From Paucibacter sp. Y2R2-4 (lineage in GTDB: Bacteria; Pseudomonadota; Gammaproteobacteria; Burkholderiales; Burkholderiaceae_C), in contig NZ_JAJIRO010000003.1 in NCBI RefSeq assembly GCF_025717535.1, positions 744,001-808,000 on the forward strand: a DNA stretch of 64,000 nucleotides. Direction: 5' to 3'. How positions within the stretch are numbered: the stretch's first letter is position 1; every line of letters begins with the position of its first letter. The position numbers were made by a program, and so were the translations under genes. Positions 16,720-25,537 of the stretch are shown piece after piece. The notes below the pieces were generated by a model. The model searched no databases and was not told where the DNA came from. It saw nothing but the letters and a program-made list of their open reading frames with translations.

Positions 16720-17304
16720 ATGTTGTTGATGATTGATAACTACGACAGCTTCACCTTCAATTTGGTGCAGTACTTCGGCGAACTCGGGGCCGAGGTCAAG
16801 GTCGTGCGCAATGATGAGATCTCCATCGAAGAGATCGCTGCACTCAAGCCTGACCACCTGGTCTTCTCGCCCGGCCCTTGCTCGCCGGCCGAGGCGGGCA
16901 TTTGCGTGCCGGCCATCCAGCACTTTGCTGGCAAGCTGCCCATCCTCGGCGTCTGCCTGGGGCATCAAAGCATGGGAGCGGCCTTTGGCGCCAAGATCGT
17001 GCGCGCCAAACACCAAATGCATGGCAAGGCCTGCGTGCTCAGCACCGACCAGAAAGGCGTCTACAAAGGCCTGCCGCGTGAGTTCAGCGTCATCCGCTAT
17101 CACTCGCTGGTGATTGATGAGGCGACGCTGTCGCCCGAATTTGAAATCACCTCGCGCAGCGATGACGGCGAGATCATGGGCGTGCGTCACCGTGCTTTGG
17201 CCGGCAGCGCCACGCCGATGGAAGGGGTGCAGTTCCATCCCGAGTCCATCCTCAGCGAGCATGGTCACGCGATGCTGAAGAACTTCCTAACCCTGGCCTT
17301 GTAA
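16720..17304 (+). CDS. trpG: Anthranilate synthase component II, glutamine amidotransferase
   Basis: A 194-residue class I glutamine amidotransferase that feeds ammonia to Trp[20 protein letters not shown] at the start, the nucleophile Cys in [11 protein letters not shown] and the His/Glu of [11 protein letters not shown] complete the triad. The oxyanion segment [12 protein letters not shown] is typical of TrpG/PabA. It starts 2 bases after trpE. In many bacteria the same subunit also serves aminodeoxychorismate synthase, which cannot be judged here. Confidence 0.95.
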   Translation: MLLMIDNYDSFTFNLVQYFGELGAEVKVVRNDEISIEEIAALKPDHLVFSPGPCSPAEAGICVPAIQHFAGKLPILGVCLGHQSMGAAFGAKIVRAKHQMHGKACVLSTDQKGVYKGLPREFSVIRYHSLVIDEATLSPEFEITSRSDDGEIMGVRHRALAGSATPMEGVQFHPESILSEHGHAMLKNFLTLAL

Positions 17305-17310
17305 TTCGCC

Positions 17311-18351
17311 ATGGCAGCCTTGATAGATCTACGCAGCGATACCGTCACCCAGCCGACGGCGGGCATGCGGGACGCGATGGCGGCCGCGCCGTTGGGCGAC
17401 GATGTGTTTGGCGACGACCCCAGTGTCAATGCCTTGCAAGAGGCCCTGGCCGAGCGCTTGGGCTTTGAAGCGGCGCTGTTCTTCGCTAGCGGCACGCAGA
17501 GCAATCTGTGCGCCCTGATGAGCCATTGCCAGCGCGGCGATGAATACATCGTCGGCCAGTTCGCCCACACTTACCGCTGGGAAGGTGGGGGCGCCGCGGT
17601 GCTGGGCTCTATTCAGCCTCAGCCCTTGAACCATCAGCCCGATGGCTCGCTGAGCTTGGCTGACATCGAGGCCAATATCAAGCCCGATGACTTCCACTTT
17701 GCCCGCACCCGCTTGCTGACGCTGGAGAACACCATACGGGGTCAGGTCTTGCCTTTGGACTATCTGGCCCAAGCCTCGGCCTTGGCGCTCAAGCATGGTT
17801 TGAAGCGGCACTTGGACGGCGCGCGTTTGTTCAATGCGGCAGTGGTGGGTGCTGGAGTCGGTGGCGATCCATACGCCGCCGCGCGCGCCATTACTCAACA
17901 TTTCGACAGCGTCTCGGTCTGCTTCTCCAAAGGCCTGGGCGCGCCGGTGGGCTCGGTCTTGTGTGGCTCAGCGGCGCTGATCCAACAAGCGCGGCGCTGG
18001 CGCAAGATGGTGGGCGGCGGCATGCGTCAGGCCGGCCTGCTGGCGGCTGCGGCGCACTATGCGCTCGACCATCAAGTGGCGCGTTTGGCCGAAGACCATG
18101 CGCTGGCCCAGCGTCTTGCCAGTGGTCTGCAAGGCATTGAGGCGCTGGCCGTGGAAGCGCCGCAAAGCAATATCGTGTTTGTGGGCGTCAAGCCCGAGGC
18201 GGTCGAGCGCGCCGCCGGTTTGCTGCCGCATCTGAAGTCGCGAGGCGTCTTGGCCACCGGCATTTATCAGCTGCGTTTTGTCACCCATTTGGATGTGGAT
18301 GCGGCCGGCATTGACCGCGCCGTGGCTGCCGTGCGCGAATACTTCGCTTGA
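17311..18351 (+). CDS. ltaE: Low-specificity L-threonine aldolase
   Basis: A 346-residue PLP enzyme that splits L-threonine or L-allo-threonine into glycine and acetaldehyde. The family marks are [13 protein letters not shown] at the start, [31 protein letters not shown] with the PLP-pairing Asp, and [14 protein letters not shown] with the PLP Lys. It is inserted between trpG and trpD with only 6 bases to trpG and 13 to trpD, so it is co-transcribed with tryptophan genes. A link to serine/glycine supply for tryptophan synthase or one-carbon metabolism is possible but not shown. Confidence 0.93.
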   Translation: MAALIDLRSDTVTQPTAGMRDAMAAAPLGDDVFGDDPSVNALQEALAERLGFEAALFFASGTQSNLCALMSHCQRGDEYIVGQFAHTYRWEGGGAAVLGSIQPQPLNHQPDGSLSLADIEANIKPDDFHFARTRLLTLENTIRGQVLPLDYLAQASALALKHGLKRHLDGARLFNAAVVGAGVGGDPYAAARAITQHFDSVSVCFSKGLGAPVGSVLCGSAALIQQARRWRKMVGGGMRQAGLLAAAAHYALDHQVARLAEDHALAQRLASGLQGIEALAVEAPQSNIVFVGVKPEAVERAAGLLPHLKSRGVLATGIYQLRFVTHLDVDAAGIDRAVAAVREYFA

Positions 18352-18364
18352 GAGGAAATTGACC

Positions 18365-19411
18365 GTGCCGATTACCGATACCGAAGCTCTGACCCGCGTC
18401 ATCGAACACCGCGAGATCTTCCACGACGAGATGCTGACGCTGATGCGCCGCATCATGGCCGGCGAGATGTCGCCCGTCATGTCGGCCGCCTTGCTGGCCG
18501 GCTTGCGGGTCAAGAAGGAAACCATTGGCGAGATCACCGCCGCCGCGCAGGTCATGCGCGAGCTGTCCAACAAGGTGCCGCTGCCGCAGCCCGTGAACCC
18601 CAATCTGGTCGATGTGGTGGGCACCGGCGGCGATGGCGCCCACACCTTCAATATCTCGACCTGCTCAATGTTTGTGGCGGCCGCGGCTGGCGCACAAGTG
18701 GCCAAGCATGGCAACCGCAGCGTCTCCAGCAAGACCGGCAGTGCCGATGTGTTGGAAGCCCTGGGCGCCAACATCATGCTGACTCCGGCCCAAGTGGCCG
18801 AGTCGATTGCGCAAACCGGCATCGGCTTTATGTTCGCGCCGAATCACCACCCGGCGATGAAGAACATCGCCCCGGTGCGCCGCGAAATGGGCGTCCGCAC
18901 CATCTTCAACATCCTAGGCCCGCTGACCAATCCGGCCGGTGCGCCGAATATCTTGATGGGTGTGTTTCACCCCGATCTGGTCGGTATCCAAGTGCGCGTG
19001 ATGCAGCGCTTGGGCGCTGAACATGCGCTGGTGGTCTACGGCAAAGACGGCATGGACGAGATCTCGCTGGGCGCCGCCACTTTGGTCGGTGAACTGAAGA
19101 ACGGCGAGGTGCGCGAGTACGAAATTCACCCGGAAGACTTTGGCCTGGCCATGGTGTCCAACCGCAGCTTGCGCGTCAGCGGGCCCGAGGAGTCACGGGT
19201 CATGCTGCTGGGTGCCTTGGCCAATGAAGAAGGGCCGGCGCGCGACATCGTCATTTTGAATGCGGGCGCCACGCTGTACGCCGCCAATCGCGCTGGCTCT
19301 ATTGCCGAAGGCATTGCGCTGGCTCGCGCGGCCATTGCCAGCGGCGCGGCGCGAGCCAAGCTGGACCAGTTTGTGTTCGCCACCCAAACCTTGGCGACCG
19401 CTCCCGCATGA
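18365..19411 (+). CDS. trpD: Anthranilate phosphoribosyltransferase
   Basis: A 348-residue enzyme that joins anthranilate with PRPP, the second step of tryptophan synthesis. The GTG at 18365 is the best start (AGAGGA eight bases upstream); a TTG lies two codons earlier. Hallmarks: [25 protein letters not shown] (glycine-rich PRPP loop), [21 protein letters not shown], the anthranilate-site segment [34 protein letters not shown], and GKDGMDEIS. The stop overlaps the next gene's start as ATGA. Confidence 0.95.
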   Translation: MPITDTEALTRVIEHREIFHDEMLTLMRRIMAGEMSPVMSAALLAGLRVKKETIGEITAAAQVMRELSNKVPLPQPVNPNLVDVVGTGGDGAHTFNISTCSMFVAAAAGAQVAKHGNRSVSSKTGSADVLEALGANIMLTPAQVAESIAQTGIGFMFAPNHHPAMKNIAPVRREMGVRTIFNILGPLTNPAGAPNILMGVFHPDLVGIQVRVMQRLGAEHALVVYGKDGMDEISLGAATLVGELKNGEVREYEIHPEDFGLAMVSNRSLRVSGPEESRVMLLGALANEEGPARDIVILNAGATLYAANRAGSIAEGIALARAAIASGAARAKLDQFVFATQTLATAPA

Positions 19412-19938
19412 AGTTAGGCTTCGGCTCCCAAGCGGGTTTGCTGCGTCGATTGACTGAAGAGGCGGAACAGCAGGGCCAAGTGATGTTGCCCATGCTGGAA
19501 CCTCATCCGCTGGGGCTGGCGGTGACCTTGCTCGGCACCGCCCTGGGTTTGGTCACGGTCCGCGTGGAAGGCGTACCCTTTGCCCGGGAGTTGGGCTGGC
19601 TGTCGCTGCTGATGGTCATGGCCGGCATGTTGATGGTGTTCATGCTGCAGCGCTCGGGTGTGGGTTGGTGCATCGGTTTGAGTGATGCGCGGATTGAGCC
19701 GGTGGGTCAGGCTGGTGCGCCGGCCGTGCTGAAGGGCGCGGGTTGGAAGCTGCTTTGTGTGGCCGGCTCTAAGCGTCGCTCGCTGGCGCTGGAGTTCCGC
19801 CACGAAGATGGCGGCCGGCCGCTGCGGGTGTTCCAAACGCGCGCCAATGCAGGTCGCAGCGAACATCAGCTGACCAGCCAACTCGCCGATGTGTTGGCGC
19901 GGCGCTTGGGTGTGGAGCGTTCAGGGCTGAGCCTTTGA
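19408..19938 (+). CDS. Hypothetical membrane protein inside the trp operon
   Basis: A 176-residue protein whose ATG overlaps the trpD stop (ATGA), so it is translationally coupled to trpD. Two adjacent membrane helices ([17 protein letters not shown] and [19 protein letters not shown]) around residues 36-82 are followed by a soluble C-terminal half with a beta-rich part and a final amphipathic helix ([18 protein letters not shown]). I do not recognise the family. It resembles the next gene's product in size, in having a two-helix membrane hairpin and in a C-terminal helix ending LA..LA(R/K)RLG, so the two may be diverged paralogs. Confidence 0.7.
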   Translation: MKLGFGSQAGLLRRLTEEAEQQGQVMLPMLEPHPLGLAVTLLGTALGLVTVRVEGVPFARELGWLSLLMVMAGMLMVFMLQRSGVGWCIGLSDARIEPVGQAGAPAVLKGAGWKLLCVAGSKRRSLALEFRHEDGGRPLRVFQTRANAGRSEHQLTSQLADVLARRLGVERSGLSL

Positions 19939-19981
19939 GCTCAGTGCGGGATATGCTTCCGGCGACAAGGAATAGGAAATC

Positions 19982-20506
19982 ATGATACTGAGTTTTAGGC
20001 CGCCACAGCAATATCACTTGCTGTCACAACTCGAGTCTGGAAGTTCAGATTTGTTTCTGTCTCGACGCGATATGTGGGCCAAATCAGAGTTCAAAAAGGG
20101 GATCAAGGGATTGTTCTTGGGTCCGCTGATGTCGGGGTGGCCGACAGAGTTGGCATTTCTTTGGTTTCCTTTTGCCGTGTTGGCCTTGCCTTTCTTTTGT
20201 CTTTGGTGGGCTGTTCGGCAGCGGCGTCCTCAAGCGGGATGGCGTATCGATTTGCCGGGGCTTCGCCTTGTGCCCGAAATGCAAGCTGAGCAAGTCGCTA
20301 TCGAGCTAACTTCAGAACTGGGCGTGCTATGCCATGGGGCCGTGATCGAGTTGACGCACCCAAAGCGAGGCCCTTTGGCGACGCTTCTTGAGGCCGCACC
20401 GATGAGCCGGGCGGATGCTGATCAGTTGAACCGTTTGGCCGAGGGCTTGGCCAAGCGGCTTGGTTTACGTGTGGTCGGACTGAGGGCGGACAGCCGTCTT
20501 GGATGA
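19982..20506 (+). CDS. Hypothetical membrane protein, possible paralog of upstream gene
   Basis: A 174-residue protein with one strong membrane stretch (TELAFLWFPFAVLALPFFCLWWAV) around residues 57-80, after a soluble N-terminus (RPPQQYHLLSQLESGSSD), then a C-terminal half ending DQLNRLAEGLAKRLGLRVVGL. The end matches in pattern the C-terminus of the preceding gene's product. Base composition is visibly less GC-rich than the trp genes on either side. The start has GGAA six to nine bases upstream. Function unknown; its place between trpD and trpC suggests a later insertion or local duplication. Confidence 0.6.
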   Translation: MILSFRPPQQYHLLSQLESGSSDLFLSRRDMWAKSEFKKGIKGLFLGPLMSGWPTELAFLWFPFAVLALPFFCLWWAVRQRRPQAGWRIDLPGLRLVPEMQAEQVAIELTSELGVLCHGAVIELTHPKRGPLATLLEAAPMSRADADQLNRLAEGLAKRLGLRVVGLRADSRLG

Positions 20507-20566
20507 TGGCTCTGCTCGACTTTCGTTTGATGCCTTTGTATTTGTTCTATTGAGGGCTTGATTGCC

Positions 20567-21355
20567 ATGTCTGACATCTTGCGCCGCATTGTTGCGGTCA
20601 AACATGAGGAGCTGGCGCGGGCGCGTCAGCATAGGTCGCTGGCCAGCTTGCGTGATGAGGCGGAGGCTCGGCACGATCAGCGCGGCTTTGAAGCCGCCCT
20701 GCGTGCCAAGATCGCCGCGGGCAAAAGCGCCGTGATCGCTGAGATCAAGAAAGCCTCGCCCAGCAAAGGCGTGCTGCGCGAGAACTTCCAGCCCGCCGCC
20801 ATTGCCGAAAGCTATGCCAAACACGGCGCGGCCTGCCTGAGCGTGCTGACCGATGAGCAGTTTTTTCAGGGGCAGGTGGCTTATCTGCAGCAAGCGCGCG
20901 CCGCGTGTGAGCTGCCGGTGCTGCGCAAGGACTTCATGGTCGATGAGTACCAGGTCTTTGAGGCCCGGGCCATGGGGGCCGACTGCATTTTGCTGATCGC
21001 CGCCTGCTTGGAGGACGCGCAAATGGCTGATCTGGAGGCGGTGGCGCTGAGCTTGAAGATGGACGTTCTGGTCGAGGTGCATGACGGTGCCGAGCTGCAA
21101 CGGGCTCTGCGTTTGAAGACGCCGCTGGTCGGCATCAACAACCGCAATCTGCGCAGCTTTGAAGTCACGCTGGACACCACGCTGGGTCTGCTGAAAGACG
21201 TGCCGGCGGATCGCTTGTTGGTGACCGAATCGGGCATCTTGAATGCGGCCGATGTGCAGACCATGCGTGCGGCCCAGGTCAATGCCTTCTTGGTGGGCGA
21301 GGCCTTTATGCGCGCGCCGGACCCGGGTGTGGCCTTGGCGGCCCTGTTTGCTTGA
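20567..21355 (+). CDS. trpC: Indole-3-glycerol phosphate synthase
   Basis: A 262-residue TIM-barrel enzyme that closes the indole ring in tryptophan synthesis. Visible marks: [17 protein letters not shown] (phosphate/catalytic Lys region), [53 protein letters not shown] with the catalytic Glu, [13 protein letters not shown] and LVTESGI. The ATG at 20567 gives the usual length; a TTG three codons earlier is not needed. It is the last trp gene here; trpF, trpB and trpA are not in the window. Confidence 0.95.
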   Translation: MSDILRRIVAVKHEELARARQHRSLASLRDEAEARHDQRGFEAALRAKIAAGKSAVIAEIKKASPSKGVLRENFQPAAIAESYAKHGAACLSVLTDEQFFQGQVAYLQQARAACELPVLRKDFMVDEYQVFEARAMGADCILLIAACLEDAQMADLEAVALSLKMDVLVEVHDGAELQRALRLKTPLVGINNRNLRSFEVTLDTTLGLLKDVPADRLLVTESGILNAADVQTMRAAQVNAFLVGEAFMRAPDPGVALAALFA

Positions 21356-21369
21356 TTTCTTTGCGTGAG

Positions 21370-22062
21370 ATGAATCTGGCGGCGAGCCTGGCCCAGGTCG
21401 ATGGCGGCTGGCGGCCGCTCCTCGACGCCTGGCGCGCTAGCCCGGCCGGCCAGCAGCTGCAGGCTTTTCTGACCGAGCGCGCTGCGGCGGGCGCCACCAT
21501 TTATCCGCCCGAGCCCTTTCGCGCCCTGCGTCTCACGCCACTGGCTCAGACTCGGGTCCTGATCTTGGGGCAAGACCCCTATCACGGCGCGGGCCAGGCC
21601 GAGGGCCTGGCCTTCTCGGTGCCGGAGGGCGTGGCGCCGCCGCCCAGTTTGCGCAATCTCTTCAAAGAGCTGCAGCGCGACCTGGGTCAGCAGCCGCCGA
21701 TGTCGCCCAGCCTGAGTGCTTGGGCCGAGCGCGGCGTCTTGCTGCTCAACAGCTGCTTGACGGTGGAAGAGGGCGCGCCGGCCAGTCACGCCAAGCGCGG
21801 CTGGGAGGCGCTGACCGATGCCTTGGTGCAAGCGGTAGCGCAAGAGTCAGCGCCCAAGGTCTTCATGCTCTGGGGCGCGTATGCGCAGGCCAAGGCGGGC
21901 TTGATCGCCGCCGCCGGCCCGCAGCATTTGATCTTGCAAGCCAACCACCCCTCGCCACTGTCGGCCTTGCGGCCGCCCGTGCCTTTCATCGGCTGCGGGC
22001 ATTTTTCTCTGGCGGCAGACTGGTTGGCTCAGCAGGGTCGGGCGATCAGCTGGGCTTTGTAG
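21370..22062 (+). CDS. ung: Uracil-DNA glycosylase, family 1
   Basis: A 230-residue base excision repair enzyme that removes uracil from DNA. The water-activating motif GQDPYHG holds Asp69 and the DNA-inserting loop is NHPSPLSALRPPVPFIG with the catalytic His. Also typical are PPSLRNLFKEL, WAERGVLLLNSCLTV and FMLWGAYAQAK. The ATG at 21370 was chosen; TTG codons at 21352 (overlapping the trpC stop) and 21361 are alternatives. It is on the same strand as, and almost touching, trpC. Confidence 0.95.
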   Translation: MNLAASLAQVDGGWRPLLDAWRASPAGQQLQAFLTERAAAGATIYPPEPFRALRLTPLAQTRVLILGQDPYHGAGQAEGLAFSVPEGVAPPPSLRNLFKELQRDLGQQPPMSPSLSAWAERGVLLLNSCLTVEEGAPASHAKRGWEALTDALVQAVAQESAPKVFMLWGAYAQAKAGLIAAAGPQHLILQANHPSPLSALRPPVPFIGCGHFSLAADWLAQQGRAISWAL

Positions 22063-22071
22063 CGACTGGGT

Positions 22072-23619
22072 TCAGCGCCGGCTCAGCAGCGCTTCAAACA
22101 GACGCGCCAAGTGGCTGGCTTGCAAAAGCTCTCGGCTGCTCCAGTCCTGCTCTTCTTGCTTGGGCAGGAACCAGAGCAAGGCGACCATCTGGGTGCCCAC
22201 CAGTAGCGGCAACTCCAGGCGAAGGGGCAGCACAGCGCCCGCAGGCGACAGCGTCGCTCGCTTGGCGGCGAGCAGCGTCGATTGGGCGATCAAGGTTTCA
22301 TGTGGGTGGGCGCCTGAGCGCTTGGTTTGCGCATGGGGCAAGGCTTGGCCCGCCAGCCAGTCCAGATAGGGTTGCAGGGGCGCTGGGTCGAGGCGAGGGA
22401 AGGTCTCGTCGGGCGTTGAGCCCGTGTCATCTGTCAGCGGCTCGGTCCACCAGAACATCACTTGCGACAGCGGCAAGATGCGCGCACTGGCGGCGCACAG
22501 CTGTTGCAAGGCGCGTTGTAAATCAGCCGGCTCTTGCAAGCGCCAACGCTGGTTGGACAAGGCCAGCAGCATCTCGTCCGCACGCTTTTGAGGTGCGGAC
22601 TGGCCGGGCAAATGAGCGGCGCTGCTGAGCCGCTCGATCTCGGCTTGCAGGGCCTGGTGCTGCCAGAGATGGCGCAGGGCGGCTTCTTTCTGGCCGCGCG
22701 CTTCTTTCAGCTTGGCCAGTTGCAGATGGGCCTGGCTTTGCTGCGGGCGTGAGTGGATGCGCTCGGCCAAGAGCAGGGCGTGCTCGGTGCTGCGGATGGC
22801 GCCCAGTTGGTCGCCGCGCGCCAAGGCGATATCGGTCCAGCTGCGGCTGGCGGCGGCCTCCAGCCAGCTGTGGCCCAGCTTGCTGGCGATGCTCAGGGCC
22901 ATGCGGCAGTCGGTGGTGGCCCAGTCGAGCCGGCCGCGCGCCAGGGCTGCACGCGCCAGCTGCCAATGCGCCTCGGCTTCGTACTCGCGATGCTGGCCGC
23001 GCCGCGCGGCGGCCAAGCCGTGGCTGAAGTGGCGCTCGGCGTCGTCCAACTCATGGGTTTCAAAGTGGCCCACGCCGATATTCAAAGCAAGCTTGGCAGC
23101 CAAATAGCTGTCATCCGCTGCGCCCAGCAAGGCGGCGGCCTCACCGTGCACTTCGCGACCATGTTCCCAGTCGCCAAAAGCGTAGTGAATTTGACCCAGG
23201 CCGATGCGCGCGGCGGCGCCCACCCGAGCGTTGCCCAGTTGCGCGGCCAAGTCAGCGGCGCGTCGCCATTGCTCGGTGGCCTCGTTGTATTCACCTTGCT
23301 GATAGGCCAAGCGGCCGAGCGCTTCGCACAAGCGCGCCACCTGCAGCGGCGCCTGCTCAGCCGTCAACTCGCGCTCGGCTTGGGTCAGGGCGGCTTGCAG
23401 CTCGAGGGCGCGACCGCGGTGCTCCAGCAAATAAAAGCGCGCACAAAGCGCATCGGCCGCCACCGCCAGTTCCCCGGCGGCACGGGCTTGTCGCTCCAAG
23501 GCCGCCAGGCGCAGCAAGGCGCTCTCCGGGTGGCGCTTGGCGACGGTGGACAGGCGCTTGAGCGTGCTGGAGGCGTCACAGGCGCCATGGGCACCAGAAG
23601 AAATAGAAGCGTCGATCAC
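22072..23619 (-). CDS. TPR-repeat protein with C-terminal GAF-like region
   Basis: The start is uncertain: a GTG at 23619 gives 515 residues; longer forms have no support. Residues about 30-330 are helical pairs with TPR spacing (LCEALGRLAYQQGEYNEATEQWRRAADLA and similar). The last ~170 residues contain DLQRALQQLCAASARILPLSQVMFWW and LPLRLELPLLVGTQMVALLWFLPKQE, which looks like a GAF-type sensory domain without any enzymatic or DNA-binding output. It is convergent with ung and divergent from nagK. A role as a protein-protein scaffold or sensor is inference. Confidence 0.65.
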   Translation of the reverse strand: MIDASISSGAHGACDASSTLKRLSTVAKRHPESALLRLAALERQARAAGELAVAADALCARFYLLEHRGRALELQAALTQAERELTAEQAPLQVARLCEALGRLAYQQGEYNEATEQWRRAADLAAQLGNARVGAAARIGLGQIHYAFGDWEHGREVHGEAAALLGAADDSYLAAKLALNIGVGHFETHELDDAERHFSHGLAAARRGQHREYEAEAHWQLARAALARGRLDWATTDCRMALSIASKLGHSWLEAAASRSWTDIALARGDQLGAIRSTEHALLLAERIHSRPQQSQAHLQLAKLKEARGQKEAALRHLWQHQALQAEIERLSSAAHLPGQSAPQKRADEMLLALSNQRWRLQEPADLQRALQQLCAASARILPLSQVMFWWTEPLTDDTGSTPDETFPRLDPAPLQPYLDWLAGQALPHAQTKRSGAHPHETLIAQSTLLAAKRATLSPAGAVLPLRLELPLLVGTQMVALLWFLPKQEEQDWSSRELLQASHLARLFEALLSRR

Positions 23620-23801
23620 GGCGAGGCGATGGGTTCGGGAATGGGGGCGGCAAACATCCACCGCAGCGGCACAGCGCCAAGGATAGCCGCAAGGATAGCC
23701 GCAACTTGGTGCTGAACTGGTATGTAAGACCCTGAGTTGACTTGCCGCCCGCCTCTGAAAACTGAGCAACTTCCAAGGGAAAACCCAAGGTAAACACCAA
23801 T

Positions 23802-23846
23802 GCCAGTTGCGTTGACTGGCCTTATTTTTGGTATTAGACTGGTATG
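23802..23846 (+). promoter_or_regulatory. nagK promoter and possible operator repeats
   Basis: TTGACT (23812-23817), 17 bases, TAGACT (23835-23840) make a good sigma-70-type promoter. An inverted repeat GCCAGT-7-ACTGGC (23802-23820) overlaps the -35, and ACTGGTATG at 23838-23846 repeats exactly at 23716-23724. These could bind the GntR regulator encoded downstream. The predicted transcript start falls at or just after the nagK ATG, so nagK may be leaderless. Confidence 0.5.
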
Positions 23847-24782
23847 AATATGTGGCCTCAAATCGACTTCTCCTCCACCCGCATCCTCGGTCAAGCCCAA
23901 GGCGCTGTTCAATACCTCTTAGGGGTGGACGGTGGCGGCACCGGCACGCGGGTGCGTCTGGCTGATTTGAAGGGTGTCTTGCTGGGGCAAGGCGAGGCCG
24001 GACCTTCGGCCCTGGGGCAGGGCGCCGAGCAGGCTTGGCGCCATATTCAAGAGGCCGCCCAGGCTGCTGCGGCTCAGGCCGGGCTGCCGACCTTGAACCC
24101 GGCGCAGTGCGCGATCGGGTTGGGTTTGTCGGGCGCGGGTGTGGTCGAGCAGGTCGAGGCTTTCTTGGCCTTGCAACCAGGCTATGCCTTGCTGGCGCTG
24201 GACAACGATGGTTTCACCACCTTGCTGGGCGCTCATGGCGGCCAGCCGGGCTTGGTGGTGGCGGCGGGCACGGGCTCGGTGGGCGAAGGCCTGCGCCGTG
24301 ATGGTTCGCGTGCTTATTCCAGCGGCTGGGGTTGGATTTGTGGCGACGAAGGCAGCGGCGCTTGGTTGGGCCTGCGCGCCATGCGACATGCGCAAAAAGC
24401 GCTGGATGGCCGCGCTGAAGTGAGCCCGCTGGCACGCGCCGTTTGGGGCGTGGCCGGCAGCGATCGTACGCAAATCCTGGCCTGGTGCGCCTCCGCAGGC
24501 CAACATGGTTATGCGAGCTTGGCGCGCTTGGTCTTTGACGCCGCGCCCACCGACCCGGTGGCGGCCGGCTTTGTCGCCGAGGCCGTGACCGAGCTGGAAA
24601 GCCTGGCGCTGGCGCTGGATCCCACATCTGAATTGCCATTGGCGCTGTGCGGCAGCATCGCCCAGCGAATGGCGGCTGATTTCTCAGGCACTATTCGTGC
24701 CCGTTGCGTGTCGCCCCAAGGCGACTCTGCCGAGGGTGCTTTGCACCTCGTCCGCATCGCACTTCAACGTAGGGAAATCTGA
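23844..24782 (+). CDS. nagK: N-acetylglucosamine kinase, BadF/BcrA ATPase family
   Basis: A 312-residue ASKHA-fold kinase that would phosphorylate cytoplasmic GlcNAc. The phosphate-1 loop LLGVDGGGTGTRVRLAD, the acidic LDNDGF, the phosphate-2 loop AAGTGSVGEGLRRDG, and WGWICGDEGSGAWLGLRAM are the marks of the BadF/NagK family. ATGs at 23844 and 23850 are possible and neither has an SD. It is the first gene of the amino-sugar operon and is followed after 5 bases by the GntR gene, so the sugar specificity is inferred from context. Confidence 0.85.
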   Translation: MNMWPQIDFSSTRILGQAQGAVQYLLGVDGGGTGTRVRLADLKGVLLGQGEAGPSALGQGAEQAWRHIQEAAQAAAAQAGLPTLNPAQCAIGLGLSGAGVVEQVEAFLALQPGYALLALDNDGFTTLLGAHGGQPGLVVAAGTGSVGEGLRRDGSRAYSSGWGWICGDEGSGAWLGLRAMRHAQKALDGRAEVSPLARAVWGVAGSDRTQILAWCASAGQHGYASLARLVFDAAPTDPVAAGFVAEAVTELESLALALDPTSELPLALCGSIAQRMAADFSGTIRARCVSPQGDSAEGALHLVRIALQRREI

Positions 24783-24787
24783 CCATC

Positions 24788-25519
24788 ATGGCCTTTCAAT
24801 TCAAAGCCGATCCTGATGCCGCCTCGCCGCTGTATATGCAGCTGGCTCACAAGTTAGCGCAAGCGATTCGCCAGGGCGAATACCACGCTGACGAGGCCTT
24901 GCCTTCGGAGCGGGTCTTGTCCGAAACCCTGGAGCTCTCGCGCGTGACGGCGCGCAAGGCGATCGATCGCCTGGTCGAGCAGGGGCTGATCATCCGCAAG
25001 CGCGGCTCGGGCAACTACATCGCACCGAAGCTCGAGCAGCCGCTGTCGCGCCTGACCAGCTTTTCTGAAGAACTGCATCAGCGCGGCTTCAAGCCCAGCT
25101 CACGCTGGCTGACGCGCGGCTTCACGCCCGCTGCACCCGATGAACAACTGAGTTTGGGCCTGGGCACCGGCGAGCGCGTGGCGCGGCTGGAGCGCCTGCG
25201 TCTGGCCGACTCGGTGGTGATGAATTACGAAGTGACGGTGATGCCCGAAGCGGTCTTGCCCGATCCCCAAGCGGTGCAGGCTTCGCTGTACGAACACTTG
25301 GCCACGCTGGGTGTGGCGCCGGTGCGCGCTTTGCAGCACATCCGCGCCATCAATGCAGACAGCAAGCTGGCCGGTCTCTTGGAAGTGCCGGTCGGTCAGG
25401 CGGTTTTGTTCATCACGCGGGTGGGGTATTTGGAGTCCGGTCATGCGGTGGAGCTGACCCATTCCTATTGCCGCAGCGATTACTACGATTTTGTCGCCGA
25501 GATGCGACGCGAGGCATAG
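24788..25519 (+). CDS. nagR: GntR-family (HutC subfamily) repressor of amino-sugar genes
   Basis: A 243-residue regulator. The N-terminal winged HTH is clear: SPLYMQLAHKLAQAIRQGEY, LPSERVLSETLELSRVTARKAIDRLVEQGLI and RKRGSGNYIA. From about residue 85 on is a UTRA ligand domain (LTSFSEELHQRGFKPSS...ERLRLADSVVMNYEVTVMP). NagR/NagQ and DasR members of this family bind GlcNAc-6-P or GlcN-6-P and release TGGT-type operators. Its place between nagK and nagA makes it the likely local repressor. The symbol is assigned by analogy. Confidence 0.88.
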   Translation: MAFQFKADPDAASPLYMQLAHKLAQAIRQGEYHADEALPSERVLSETLELSRVTARKAIDRLVEQGLIIRKRGSGNYIAPKLEQPLSRLTSFSEELHQRGFKPSSRWLTRGFTPAAPDEQLSLGLGTGERVARLERLRLADSVVMNYEVTVMPEAVLPDPQAVQASLYEHLATLGVAPVRALQHIRAINADSKLAGLLEVPVGQAVLFITRVGYLESGHAVELTHSYCRSDYYDFVAEMRREA

Positions 25520-25537
25520 GCGAGGCTTAGACGGGGC

